From Primula veris (taxonomy: Eukaryota > Streptophyta > Magnoliopsida > Ericales > Primulaceae): 64,000 nt of DNA. The notes under the pieces were generated by a model, which was not told the origin of the DNA, searched no databases, and saw nothing but the letters and a program-made list of their open reading frames with translations. The stretch is taken from assembly GCA_963682055.1 (NCBI GenBank), contig OY821740.1:14036814-14100813 (forward strand), read 5' to 3'. Position 1 is the first letter of the stretch, and each line of letters begins with the position of its first letter. A program made the position numbers and the translations under genes. Positions 46,447-56,074 of the stretch are shown here, one piece after another.

Positions 46447-49143
46447 ATGAATTACAACTATGGTTATGACAACAACCAATGGAATAACAACAACAATGCG
46501 AATTCATCCAGTGGCTCAAACGATGAGCTAACTGATTATTCGGAGCACTTTGAAGTTGATGAATTAACTTGGGAAACAAGGGATGAAATGCTTGCTGATC
46601 TTGCTGATGTGGCTGGAAATTGGGGTTTCATTCTTACGATTCGTAGGTCTGGAGGGGGTGATGGGAGCAGAACACCGTATGTTGATATTGTGTGTGATAA
46701 ATCGGGGGTTTACGAAAAAAAGAAACCATCTTCCGTAAAATCAGGTACAAAGAAAAAAGACTGTCCATTTTTCATTAAAGGTTACGTAGTTAATGGTGAA
46801 TGGATGTGTCACGTAGAAAATGAACAACATAACCACCCACCTCCAACTTACCTCCAATGGCAAGCACGACGTGCTCGTTTAACCCAAGATGAAAAAGAAA
46901 TTGTTAAAACTTTAAGGCAAAGTAGTTTTAAAGTTGGTGCAATATTAGAGGCTATTAAAAATCGAAATCCTGACAATGTATCAAACACTAAAACGATACA
47001 TAATTTTTTGGCCGGACTGAAATTTAAAGAACGAGATGGTAGAAACCCGACACAGGAACTTTTTAATTTGTTGGATAGACATCGCTACACATTCTACTAT
47101 AATATGAACCCATCAACCCATTGCCTTGAGAACTTGTTTTTTGCACACCCCGATTCTATAAGGATGTTCAAAGCTTTTCCTGATGTCTTGTTAATGGATT
47201 GTACATATAGGACAAACCGTTTTAATATGTCATTTCTAGAAGTCGTAGGAATGACATCAACGAACCAAACATATTGTTTAGGTTTTGTTTTCATGAGTGA
47301 CGAGACACAAGAAAGTTATATATGGGCATTGGAAAAATTTAAAGTTACATTGGAGGAGTGTATACTACCTAGGGTGTTTGTAACCGACAGGGAAATGGCC
47401 TTATCAAATGCTTTATCCGTTGTTTTTCCCGATTCTCATCATATTTTGTGCACTTTTCATATTGCAAAAAATGTTTTGAATAACTGCCGTAAAAAGATCC
47501 CTGACGAGGAGTGGCAAACGTTTCTAGATGATTGGGGTTTATTGGTTGATTTTGAGTCGATAGAGGAGTACAATTATAACCGAACTAATTTCAATTCCTC
47601 TTACAAATCGTACCCTGCTGTGATTAAGTATGTAGACAAGCTTTTAAATGATTATGCTGAAAAGTTTGTTGCATGCTATACCAACCACACAACACATCTA
47701 GGTAACAGAACTAGCAATCGAGCCGAACAACAACATGCTAAGCTGAAAAGATCCCTTTCCACAAATACTGGCACGCTTGAAACTGTTTGGGTAGAGGTGA
47801 ATAGAATTCTAGAAAAACAGTTTGGGGATATTAAGACGAAGTTGGATAAATGCAAGTCTTATTTTCCACATTCTGAAAAAACGCCTCTATTTATAAATCT
47901 TAGGTCGTATATCACACACTATGCCTTTGATTTATTATTCCAAGAACACAAAAAATGTAGTGGCCAGGCTGATGAGAATTGTTCTTGCGGTTTTAAATTG
48001 TCTCACGGTTTACCTTGTCATCATATTATGAGTGAACATATTTTATTCGGGAAGCCTCTTCCTCTAGAATATATTCATCCATTCTGGAAAAAATTAGACG
48101 TAATTGATGATAATGGGAACACCGATGATTATGGGGTAGAGGGTGATCTAGAAGAGTTTAAAAGTGTTTATGCTAGCAAAACGAATGTTGAAAAACGGCG
48201 TATGAAAACACAACTCCGAGAGATAACCGTACCAGCCAGAACATCCGTCAGTGACCCCGAAGTGAGAGCAAATAGGGGGAGACCTAGAAAAGGCGACAAA
48301 TCTAGTAAGAGGGATAAGTCGGGATGGGAGTATGTGGAGGAACAGAGTGCTGGTGCTAGTAGGGACAAGGGTAAAGGCAAGGCGGATGAAACACTGGAGG
48401 TAAGGGTAAACCCAACTAGGAGGCCGCGAAACCAGAACCCTAAACCCACCCCCAATAGGCCAACCTTCCTGTACAGTGACCAAATATGGGTCATGTTACA
48501 TAGTTACATCGAAACAGTTTATGATGTGCGTGGGGATGGTAACTGTGGGTTCCGGGTACTTGCAAATGCGACGGGTAAACAGAATGGGGAAGATGATTGG
48601 TACGCGATAAGATGTGAGTTGTTTCAAGAGCTGCAGCAAATGAAAGGTGTTTATTATGAGCTGTTTGAGAATCTTGACTTTGAAGTTTACCGGTATAATT
48701 ACATTTTATCAAGTTTAAATTTTTATCATCCTACAGATCCCGCACCTATTGACAAATGGATGAGATTTCCGTCTTATGGGTTTTTAATTGCTTCTCATTA
48801 CAATATGCCAATTGTATTGTTGTCCTTATGGGAAAATCAAAATGGAGGGGTAAACGTGTGGAACAGTACTTTTTTACCGCTTTATACTGGTCCGCCTCAG
48901 GGAACGACATATTACATCCCGACTGTAATGGTGTTCGTCAACAGTTGTCACTATGCTCAGGTTATTCCTAAAGAAGGGATCTTCTCAATGCCAGGAATTA
49001 TAGCACGGTGGGAACAAACACGCACTGAGGCAGCTGCGCCATGGAATGAACTTTTTCGACCAAATTTCAAATTATATATGGCGCTGGAAAAGCAATCGGG
49101 AAAGAAAAAAGCAAATGAAGAACCTATAGACCTAAGTCCATAA
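46447..49143 (+). CDS. MULE transposase fused to OTU-type cysteine protease domain
   Basis: An uninterrupted 898-codon exon. Layout: Asn-rich start (1-30); FAR1-like/WRKY-GCM1 zinc-binding domain (about 38-135: C83, C106, H128, H130); MULE DDE transposase (about 200-450) with first Asp in LLMDCTYRT (D251), second in FVTDREMAL (D314), CxxH at 335-338 and likely catalytic Glu in NRAEQ (E427); SWIM-type zinc finger C512-x-C514...C524-x-H526; an AT-hook-like RGRPRKG (610-616) in a basic linker; then an OTU domain (about 690-840) with GDGNCGFRV (D697, C700) and NSCHYAQV (H835). The first part cuts and joins MULE ends; OTU proteins are deubiquitinases in other settings, but the role in a MULE is unknown. 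Gene models of this sort are often mislabelled as PKS-NRPS. All key residues are present. It begins after a palindrome cluster and 5' leader (46360-46446). Confidence 0.93.
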   Translation: MNYNYGYDNNQWNNNNNANSSSGSNDELTDYSEHFEVDELTWETRDEMLADLADVAGNWGFILTIRRSGGGDGSRTPYVDIVCDKSGVYEKKKPSSVKSGTKKKDCPFFIKGYVVNGEWMCHVENEQHNHPPPTYLQWQARRARLTQDEKEIVKTLRQSSFKVGAILEAIKNRNPDNVSNTKTIHNFLAGLKFKERDGRNPTQELFNLLDRHRYTFYYNMNPSTHCLENLFFAHPDSIRMFKAFPDVLLMDCTYRTNRFNMSFLEVVGMTSTNQTYCLGFVFMSDETQESYIWALEKFKVTLEECILPRVFVTDREMALSNALSVVFPDSHHILCTFHIAKNVLNNCRKKIPDEEWQTFLDDWGLLVDFESIEEYNYNRTNFNSSYKSYPAVIKYVDKLLNDYAEKFVACYTNHTTHLGNRTSNRAEQQHAKLKRSLSTNTGTLETVWVEVNRILEKQFGDIKTKLDKCKSYFPHSEKTPLFINLRSYITHYAFDLLFQEHKKCSGQADENCSCGFKLSHGLPCHHIMSEHILFGKPLPLEYIHPFWKKLDVIDDNGNTDDYGVEGDLEEFKSVYASKTNVEKRRMKTQLREITVPARTSVSDPEVRANRGRPRKGDKSSKRDKSGWEYVEEQSAGASRDKGKGKADETLEVRVNPTRRPRNQNPKPTPNRPTFLYSDQIWVMLHSYIETVYDVRGDGNCGFRVLANATGKQNGEDDWYAIRCELFQELQQMKGVYYELFENLDFEVYRYNYILSSLNFYHPTDPAPIDKWMRFPSYGFLIASHYNMPIVLLSLWENQNGGVNVWNSTFLPLYTGPPQGTTYYIPTVMVFVNSCHYAQVIPKEGIFSMPGIIARWEQTRTEAAAPWNELFRPNFKLYMALEKQSGKKKANEEPIDLSP

Positions 49144-49940
49144 TCGGTTTTTTATTTTTAATTTTATGTAAATTACTATTTTTTCCAATTTGTTGTAAAT
49201 TTATATGATGTAAACAAATGTTTAATAAATTTGTTTTATGAAATTTAGTTCTATGAAATTTTGTTGTAAATTTTGTTTAATTTTGTTGTAAATTTTGTTT
49301 AATAAATTTGTTTTATGAAATTTATAAGTTGATATTCATGTTTGCATATTGACTTAATTTCTTTTATGAATTTTATATAATTTATGATTGTTTCATTCAA
49401 GAAAATTGACGATTGACACCAAATTCACGACTTAGTTAATGTTTCATATTGCGTTATACAAGTGTTAAAAACAAACCAAATGTACTTCACAAAAATTGAC
49501 GATTTAGTTAATGATTCAATAAATATCAACTTATAAACTTGACAAAAATATAACATCAACCAAAAACATAAAATTTATCAAATCAACTTTTTTTGTGTAA
49601 ATTTGTGTAAATTTTGTGTTTATTTTGAGAGATTGTTAGAATATTGGTAATTTATTTTATGTAAAATTTTAAAAATAAGTCATTTTGTTTTTTAATTTGA
49701 AAAAAACAAAATGCCTTATTTGAAAAAAATATCAACTTATACACTTGAAAAAAAATCAACTTATACACTTGAAAAAAATATCAAATTATACACTTGAAAA
49801 AAATATCAAATTTTAAACATAAGGCATTTTTATGTAAAAAAAAAAATCATGTTTAATTTGAAAAAAATATTCAGTATTTTAATTTTAATTATTAGAATTT
49901 TAATTTTAATTTTTAATTTCAAAAAATCTGTGAAAACACA
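49144..49940. other. MULE-2 3' non-coding part
   Basis: AT-rich with repeated phrases (ttttatgaaatttagtt, aaattttgtttaat, cttatacacttgaaaaaa). Several match the MULE-1 right arm at 37890-38600, as expected for related elements. Confidence 0.6.
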
Positions 49941-49944
49941 CAGA

Positions 49945-50052
49945 CCGTAGATTAAATCTACGGTTTACAGTTAATCACTGTAAACCGTAGATTTAATCTA
50001 CGGTTTACAGTGAATCACTGTAGACCGTAGATTAAATCTACGGTCTGTGCGT
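49945..50052. repeat. Palindrome cluster, MULE-2 right end
   Basis: Three palindromes of the ccgtagattaaatctacgg type separated by acagttaatcactgt linkers, mirroring 40905-41015. Confidence 0.85.
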
Positions 50053-50097
50053 TTTTTAAGAAATTATGCAGTGTATTAAGCCCACCTCTTTGATTCA

Positions 50098-52865
50098 TCA
50101 ATAAATTATATTAAAATTGTCATAATAAATATTTTTAAAAGTTAAATATATAGTTAAAATATTAAATTTTATGATTAGATTTAAAAGAAAATCATTTCGA
50201 CAATTTTGATACAAGTTATAAGCCGGTGAAAATTGCACGTAGTTTCGTAATGAACAATTAAATGATAACGGAGTGATTAGTTAAGATGGTCTTTAGTAAG
50301 TAATATTATTAGACGCTACTTCCTTTTTATTAAATACAGTACTAAGAAGGATCGGAGTATTATCAATAAATACGGGAGCTCTTCAGTAAATATTGGAGTT
50401 AGTATTCGTTTATAGAAAAATGTCACCATTACACCTAATTGTCGTTGACGCACAAATATTCATTCCGATGCGTGTTTGTGTAACAATAACTTCTATCTTC
50501 GACAATCGACACCATATATTGGATCAAACACTCCTAAATCAATATTTGGTAGACGTTACTCTTCATCCGAAATACTTAAGTAATTGTTCTAAAACCAAAA
50601 ACTGGGTCATATTTCCCACTTATTAAAAATATACTTAACTTGGAGCAATGAGACATCTTTTTATGGATTGCATATGGCCAAATAACGATGTACACCTTGT
50701 CAGCCAGTTTTGTGCCATATATATAATCCACTAAAAAAAAATTAGTTTTAAAAATCTAAAAAAAAAAGGCTTGCCTGGTGCTAGTCGATTTTTATCACCA
50801 CATCATTTCATCTAAAAATCTATACACCATTACTACATCTAGCTATTTTACTTAATGATCAATACATATATTGGTTTGATAAACATTAGTTAGAGCTTTG
50901 CTATAAAGGAACTAAAAAAAAAGGGCAAATCACTGATGAAAACTTACATAAATTGCCATTACTCAACGATTAGAAAGTCTTAATAATATCCCATTATCTG
51001 GTCTCACAATATAGAACTCGCCTTTCGTTATATAATTTCGAATTCCTCACCCTTCCCCTTACCTCTCAACACGGGGCTAGAGCGTATACACGCTTCTAAG
51101 CTCTGAAAGTTAATGTTTGCGACCGATCAAGGGTTAAGCTAGTGATGCAGATTCTAAGAACTAAAGATTGCTTCTGCTAGTCTCTGATCAAGTTAATAGT
51201 TATCTTCATTGTTTTCTATTTTTCTTACATATGAGTTGAACAAGCAGGAGCCAATTCTTTTTATTTCGTAAAACCGTTAGTCCACGCACAGTAATATTGG
51301 AGGAGGCGCATCAAGAACACAAATTGAGCTCTCTCGAGCTCACAAGACTAGCCCTTACAAAAGAATTGTTTCAAGTTTCAACACAACTTAATTCGAACAT
51401 GAATTACGAATCCTAGAACTGAAGATCTGTTTTAAAAAAACAAATTTAAAAGATAAAAAAAAACTATGTAGGTACATAGGAAGAGAATAGATTCATGTAG
51501 AACATAAGAGACGTTGCACCAACTTGATAAAGCTCTTCACTCAATCTTCAACTTGTCATTTTAGTGGGGATAAAAAAAATCTGATATGAAATATACTTGA
51601 TAAAGTGAAATAATGGACTTGTTTGGTTGACCCTTCTTTTTTACTTAATATTAGTTCTACTTATGATAATGATAAGTAAAATCTTGTTTGGCTCTCATCC
51701 AAAAATCTTACTTTTAAAAATAGTAAACCTCCTTTCATCTTACTTATTAAAAGTAAAATGATTTTTGAGCACCGTAACTATTCTATCATACCAAAACAAT
51801 AATTGTATCTGCTATGTTACATATTCGTTATTCAAGGTTTTCACTTTATAAAAAATGAAGAGTGAGTCATTGGTTAATAAACAACTGCGTATCCACTACT
51901 ATTACAAATGCCAAAAACCGTTATGGTATATTCTTGAATGTTACATATTAATTTATTATCTAACAAATAACCTGTCCGATTCTGTACTCGTAAACTTGCT
52001 GTAACGTAGTGAAGTAAATCCGACCTACTTTGTACAATTCTCTCAGTGTAATCCGCATTGTAATCATTGTTTAAAACGATTTGATATAAACCACCTTCAT
52101 TTTTATCACATTCTTCCTATAATCCTTATATTTTTCTAGTTTTGTATCTTTTTAATCTTTCAATGAAATGTCTTTTGCTAATTAATTATTTTGTTTGATT
52201 CTATTAATCGAAATAAATCATTCATTTCTACTCAAAAAGTAAAAGTAAACAGATTTACCAAACGACATTTTTTAATGAAAAGTATACTTTTACAGTGTTC
52301 ACCAAACAACATTTACTCAATAAAAAATAAACATAAAAAATATACTTTTCAACCATTTTACAAAAATTATACTTTTGAACCTAAAAGACGCGACCAAACG
52401 AGGCCATAGCCTTACTAATCGACAAGCCAAAGACTATTTAAAGATCACGTAAGTGACGTGGAAGTAGCAAGTTCGAAAAAACCCCAATAGATTAACTAAA
52501 TATTAAAATACTAGTAATTGAAAAACGGGTTTTGTAATTGTAACTATATGTGAAATCTTTTTACAGCGATATGTGATCAATAAGAGCTGGTCGTACATCA
52601 AAAGCATGTCATCTTAATCGGGGAGTGTCTCGTTTTTAGGAAATTGTTGGGTTTGTTTTGTGAAATGAGATTACTAAACAAGCTTTTACATCAAATTTTG
52701 GCCCATACTTGGCCTAACAAAAAAATTGGACTTATTATGCATGAACTTATAAGGGACCATAATATATTGGCTTATAGTAAGAATGACTATCCTTGTTCGT
52801 ACTTCGCTCGTTTTTTTAAGAGTACCGTACTTCGCTCGTTATCTATTTAGGATAAAAGGGCATAG
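50098..52865. other. End of unit B and intergenic stretch
   Basis: 50098-50270 is a truncated Stowaway relic. 50278-50825 is the end of unit B. From there to 51600 nothing is recognised. 51606-52404 may be a MITE (listed). No gene is supported. Confidence 0.55.
51606..52404. mobile_element. Possible MITE
   Basis: Imperfect inverted ends, GGACTTGTTTGGTTGACCCT and, reversed, GGCCTCGTTTGGTCGCGTCT. The interior is rich in aaaagtaaaa/ttttactttt and accaaac motifs. No target duplication is seen. Confidence 0.4.
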
Positions 52866-52870
52866 GTTTT

Positions 52871-54167
52871 TGTTAGGACCAGATTTCTGGTCTAAATTCT
52901 ATTTGTTGTCTAATGGCTTTTACTAAATAAATCCTATCTGTTTGTTAAGAACTAAGACAGAATTGACAGGTTTCAAGTACCAGTTGCAACCTCAGTTACA
53001 ACCTACTAAGACAGTAGTGTTAGGTTTCAAGTACCAGTTGCAACCTCAGTTACAACCTACTAAGACAGTAGTGTTAGGTTTCAAGTTCCAGTTGCAACCT
53101 CAGTTACAACCTGCTTAGACAGCGTTGATGGTTTCAAGTACCAGTTGCAACCACAGTTCAACCTGCTGTTAAAGCAGAATTCTGTCAAGTTCTGTAATTC
53201 TGCATTACTACTATTTAATTGTTAATCATTTGTTTTAAAGTATGCAGGATATATTCTCATATGTTTCTAAAGTTTTAGTATGCGTTTATTGAGAATATAA
53301 AAGTGGTAAGGAAAGATTTCCTAAAAGATATAAAGAGATTAGTTTATAAGGTTATGTTTCCTTTTAATATGTATCTCTATTCTTATGCTTGTCCTTATCA
53401 CTTGTTTCAATCTTTTGTTCCTTATCTATATTCAGTATAATTCGTTTAAAGATTGAATGTAATATGGAGTTAGGTGTTTCATATATATATGGAAAGATAT
53501 TATCTCTAAAAGATATTATCTTTATATGTTTCCTAGTTATAGGAAAAGACTAACTCCTACTTTCAAGCTTGTTATTAAACAGGTATTAACCAAAGATGAT
53601 TGGAGTCAATCCACGCTGAAGAATCACGTAATGTTTGGAAAGATTGAAGCCAATCAAAACAAGTCAAAAGCAATCTTCAAGATTAAAGAAAGAAGATTAT
53701 TTTACTTGTATAAATAGTTGATAACCTAGCTTGTAAAAAGTGTGTGTTCTAAATTATAAAGAACTTATTTTCTAGAGAGAATACACGTGAGCTTTAAAAA
53801 GAAAACAATGGTGGGATGCCATTGATTTATAAGTGATAGTTATAGAGTAGGAGCAATATAGTGATAGGCAGAAAAACCTAGAGGGAGTCTAAGTTTTTCA
53901 TTAAGACTTGAGTCATATATTGTAAGCTTTTTATAATATCATAATCTGGGTAAGTGCCCCGGAGACGTAGCCTAGTTAGGTGAACTCCGTTGTTAAATGT
54001 GCGTGTGAATTATTTGCAAGTACATTTAATTTTAAAACAGTTCTGTCCATTAATACACTTGGTTCCAACATTACTTGGAACCTTATACACTTGGTTCCAA
54101 CTGCAGTTCCAACCCCACTTGGAACCTTACTGCAAAACTGCATCTAGAACAGCGGATAGGAATTTCA
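52871..54167. mobile_element. Solo LTR, Copia-like
   Basis: Begins TGTTAGGACCAG and ends GGAATTTCA, with a 5-base duplication GTTTT at 52866-52870 and 54168-54172. The empty site survives in a local duplicate at 55652-55670 (cataagtttttaataaaa), confirming the borders. The phrase ccggagacgtagcctagttagg near 53958 is typical of Copia LTR transcribed regions. No internal coding region remains, so it arose by LTR recombination. Confidence 0.87.
52968..53165. repeat. 54-base minisatellite inside the solo LTR
   Basis: Four units of aggtttcaagtaccagttgc plus aacctcagttacaacctact and a gacagtagtgtt end; the last is truncated and diverged. Confidence 0.88.
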
Positions 54168-54224
54168 GTTTTTAATAAAGTGTACTCACTACGGTTCGAT
54201 TTAGACAAGAGTAGGGCATGGAAC

Positions 54225-55204
54225 CACTACAACAATTATGGTATATAATGACCAACTTATTTGATGTGATCACTAAATGTGTGTCTTTTAAGTGATAAAA
54301 ATTATTTCAGGTCACTAATTAATATTTTTATAATATAATGGCCAGGTATTTGGTTTTACGCAATTGAGGCCCGTCTGAATTTAGTTATTATTCATATTAT
54401 TATTATTAGAAATTTGGTGACAATTAAAACTTAAAGTTCTACGCGAGCATAGTCACACTTATTTATATTCTCACAATTAAAACTAGAAACAATATGGTTA
54501 CACCTATAATTTCTATTTCTACATCATTCCCTCTCTCTTCTCAGAGATTATCTCTCCTCCCGTGAAGACCATCGGAGCTCCACCATGAAGATCGTCGGAG
54601 ATCTACCATCGAAATGGATTGAAAAAGAAGTGTTGATCATAATAATCCCATAGCAAAGTTGTTGCCATGATTGATGATACACTTATATTCTTATTTTGCT
54701 ATTAATAAGTGATGTACTCATGAATTCTTGTAATAACACTGATTTGGTGATTTTGCTATTAACATGATTGATGGTAACGTTGAATTCTGAATATAATAGC
54801 CATTGTATGTTCGTTATGGTAATGTTGGATTATGAAATATGACATGTTTGTGATATTCAAACGTTGGCGTGTGGTTTGTTCTTTCGCTTTAAGCTAATAT
54901 TAGTTATTTTGTTATAATAAAAAAGATGTGAAGTATTGTTTGGACCAACAACCGAGTTTGTTTTGTGTTAGGAAAAATAGTCCGACAATGTCCAAAATTG
55001 AGTGTTTAGTAGTGAGATTTTTCTGTTAGTAAATATTAATGGTTAGTGATGAACTCATTTGTCGTCACTAAAATGTTTTTAGTGTTCACAATTTAGTGAC
55101 GGCGTTGTGACGGGAATACGTCGTCATTGTAGACATTTTAAGTGACCAATTCTTGTCTTTTGTGACTACTTTTTTCGTCACTAAACAACCTAACTGTTCT
55201 GGTT
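54225..55204. mobile_element. CACTA-like non-autonomous element
   Basis: Starts CACTACAACAATTATGG; the right end reversed reads AACCAGAACAGTTAGG, a decayed match. The 3-base duplication AAC (54222-54224, 55205-55207) fits CACTA elements. The local duplicate at 55706-55722 (catgaaaccaaagtaaaac) is the empty site. Interior repeats of gtgac/cgtcactaaa type are usual for CACTA subterminal regions. Confidence 0.75.
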
Positions 55205-56065
55205 AACCAAAGTAAAACAAAATAGTCATCGTCCATTTTATTATATTTTTTGATTCCTACTGATAGATCGAAACTAATTTAAGTTACAGTCACCTGACCT
55301 AGTAAAAAAAGATTTAAAGTTTTTTTAAGATTAAAAAATAACTTATAATCTATACGGGAAAAATATTTAAATATAAAAAAATAGCTTAAAAGCTGTTTTT
55401 AAGCTTAAAAAAAGATATTATAATCTACACGAGAAATATATTAAAGTGTAAGCTATTTTTTTTAGTAATTTTTAGTTTGTTTTAGTGTTTGTTTGAATTA
55501 TTAAGTAAAACAAAAAAAAACACCAAAAAGTTGCTAAAATAATAATTTTTTTATTACGGTGACCTAGAATTAAAAATCTTGTGATAATAGTGACTAATGA
55601 ACAAAAATCTTTTTAAAAGGTGACCGACCACCAAAGAGCTCAATAAAAAGACATAAGTTTTTAATAAAATGTACTCACTTCGGTTCGATTTAGACAAAAT
55701 GCATGAAACCAAAGTAAAACAAAATAGTAATCGTCCGTTTGATTTGGTAAACTGAAACAAATTAATAACGGCTTAAAAAAGCAAGAAAGTTGCCCAAATT
55801 ACTAAAATGCTAATTAAGAAAAATTAACAAGTCTTCTAAATCCCTTCGCCCGGCTAGCTCGTCCGTGCCTGGCAGTTGTTGCCTTGGTCCAGCAGCCTCT
55901 ATTCAATCCAAGAGCCACATGATAAGAAAGCTCTCGATCCCGGCTAGCTTCAGTTAGTTAAATAGACTATAGTGCACGAAGCATTGATAGAATCTGACGA
56001 AACATTTGATTTTATTCTTGCGAAATCATCTCATTAAGTAGATTCTCCTTTTGATAAATCTCCAT
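55205..56065. other. Local duplicate that preserves empty target sites
   Basis: About 55645-55745 is a second copy of the sequence into which the solo LTR and the CACTA-like element were inserted (ttttaataaaatgtactcac, then cggttcgatttagaca and aaagtaaaacaaaatagt). No gene is seen in the stretch. Confidence 0.7.
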
Positions 56066-56074
56066 TTTAATAGT

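Larger units (their letters stand above)
40860..50088 (+). mobile_element. MULE-2: large Mutator-like element, possibly autonomous
   Basis: A 9229-base element with a perfect 9-base target duplication TTTGATTCA (40851-40859 and 50089-50097). Ends GAGATGCTCTCAATACACTA and, reversed, GAGGTGGGCTTAATACACTG extend into inverted arms of about 150 bases containing ccgtagatttaatctacgg palindromes. It carries, left to right: a leader and tandem repeats, a plant-mobile-domain gene with stops, a telomere-like array, a second palindrome cluster, and an intact transposase/OTU gene, all on the plus strand. Perfect flanking repeats and an open transposase suggest a fairly recent insertion. It sits upstream of PROPEP-B, beside a Stowaway relic. 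Confidence 0.92.
28962..50825. repeat. Segmental duplication, unit B (expanded by insertions)
   Basis: Second copy of unit A. The shared part is about the same length as unit A; the excess comes from the hAT element (29253-30085), Stowaway pieces (30475-30887), MULE-1 (32660-38861) and MULE-2 (40860-50088). It contains an orphan last exon of CstF64 and PROPEP copy B. Confidence 0.88.

Noticed and set aside
48148..48712. Minus-strand ORFs under the transposase gene
   Set aside because: Antisense shadows of the 898-codon frame.
53126..53200. CRISPR-like spaced repeats in the 52968-53165 array
   Set aside because: Units are contiguous without unique spacers, and the DNA is plant nuclear.
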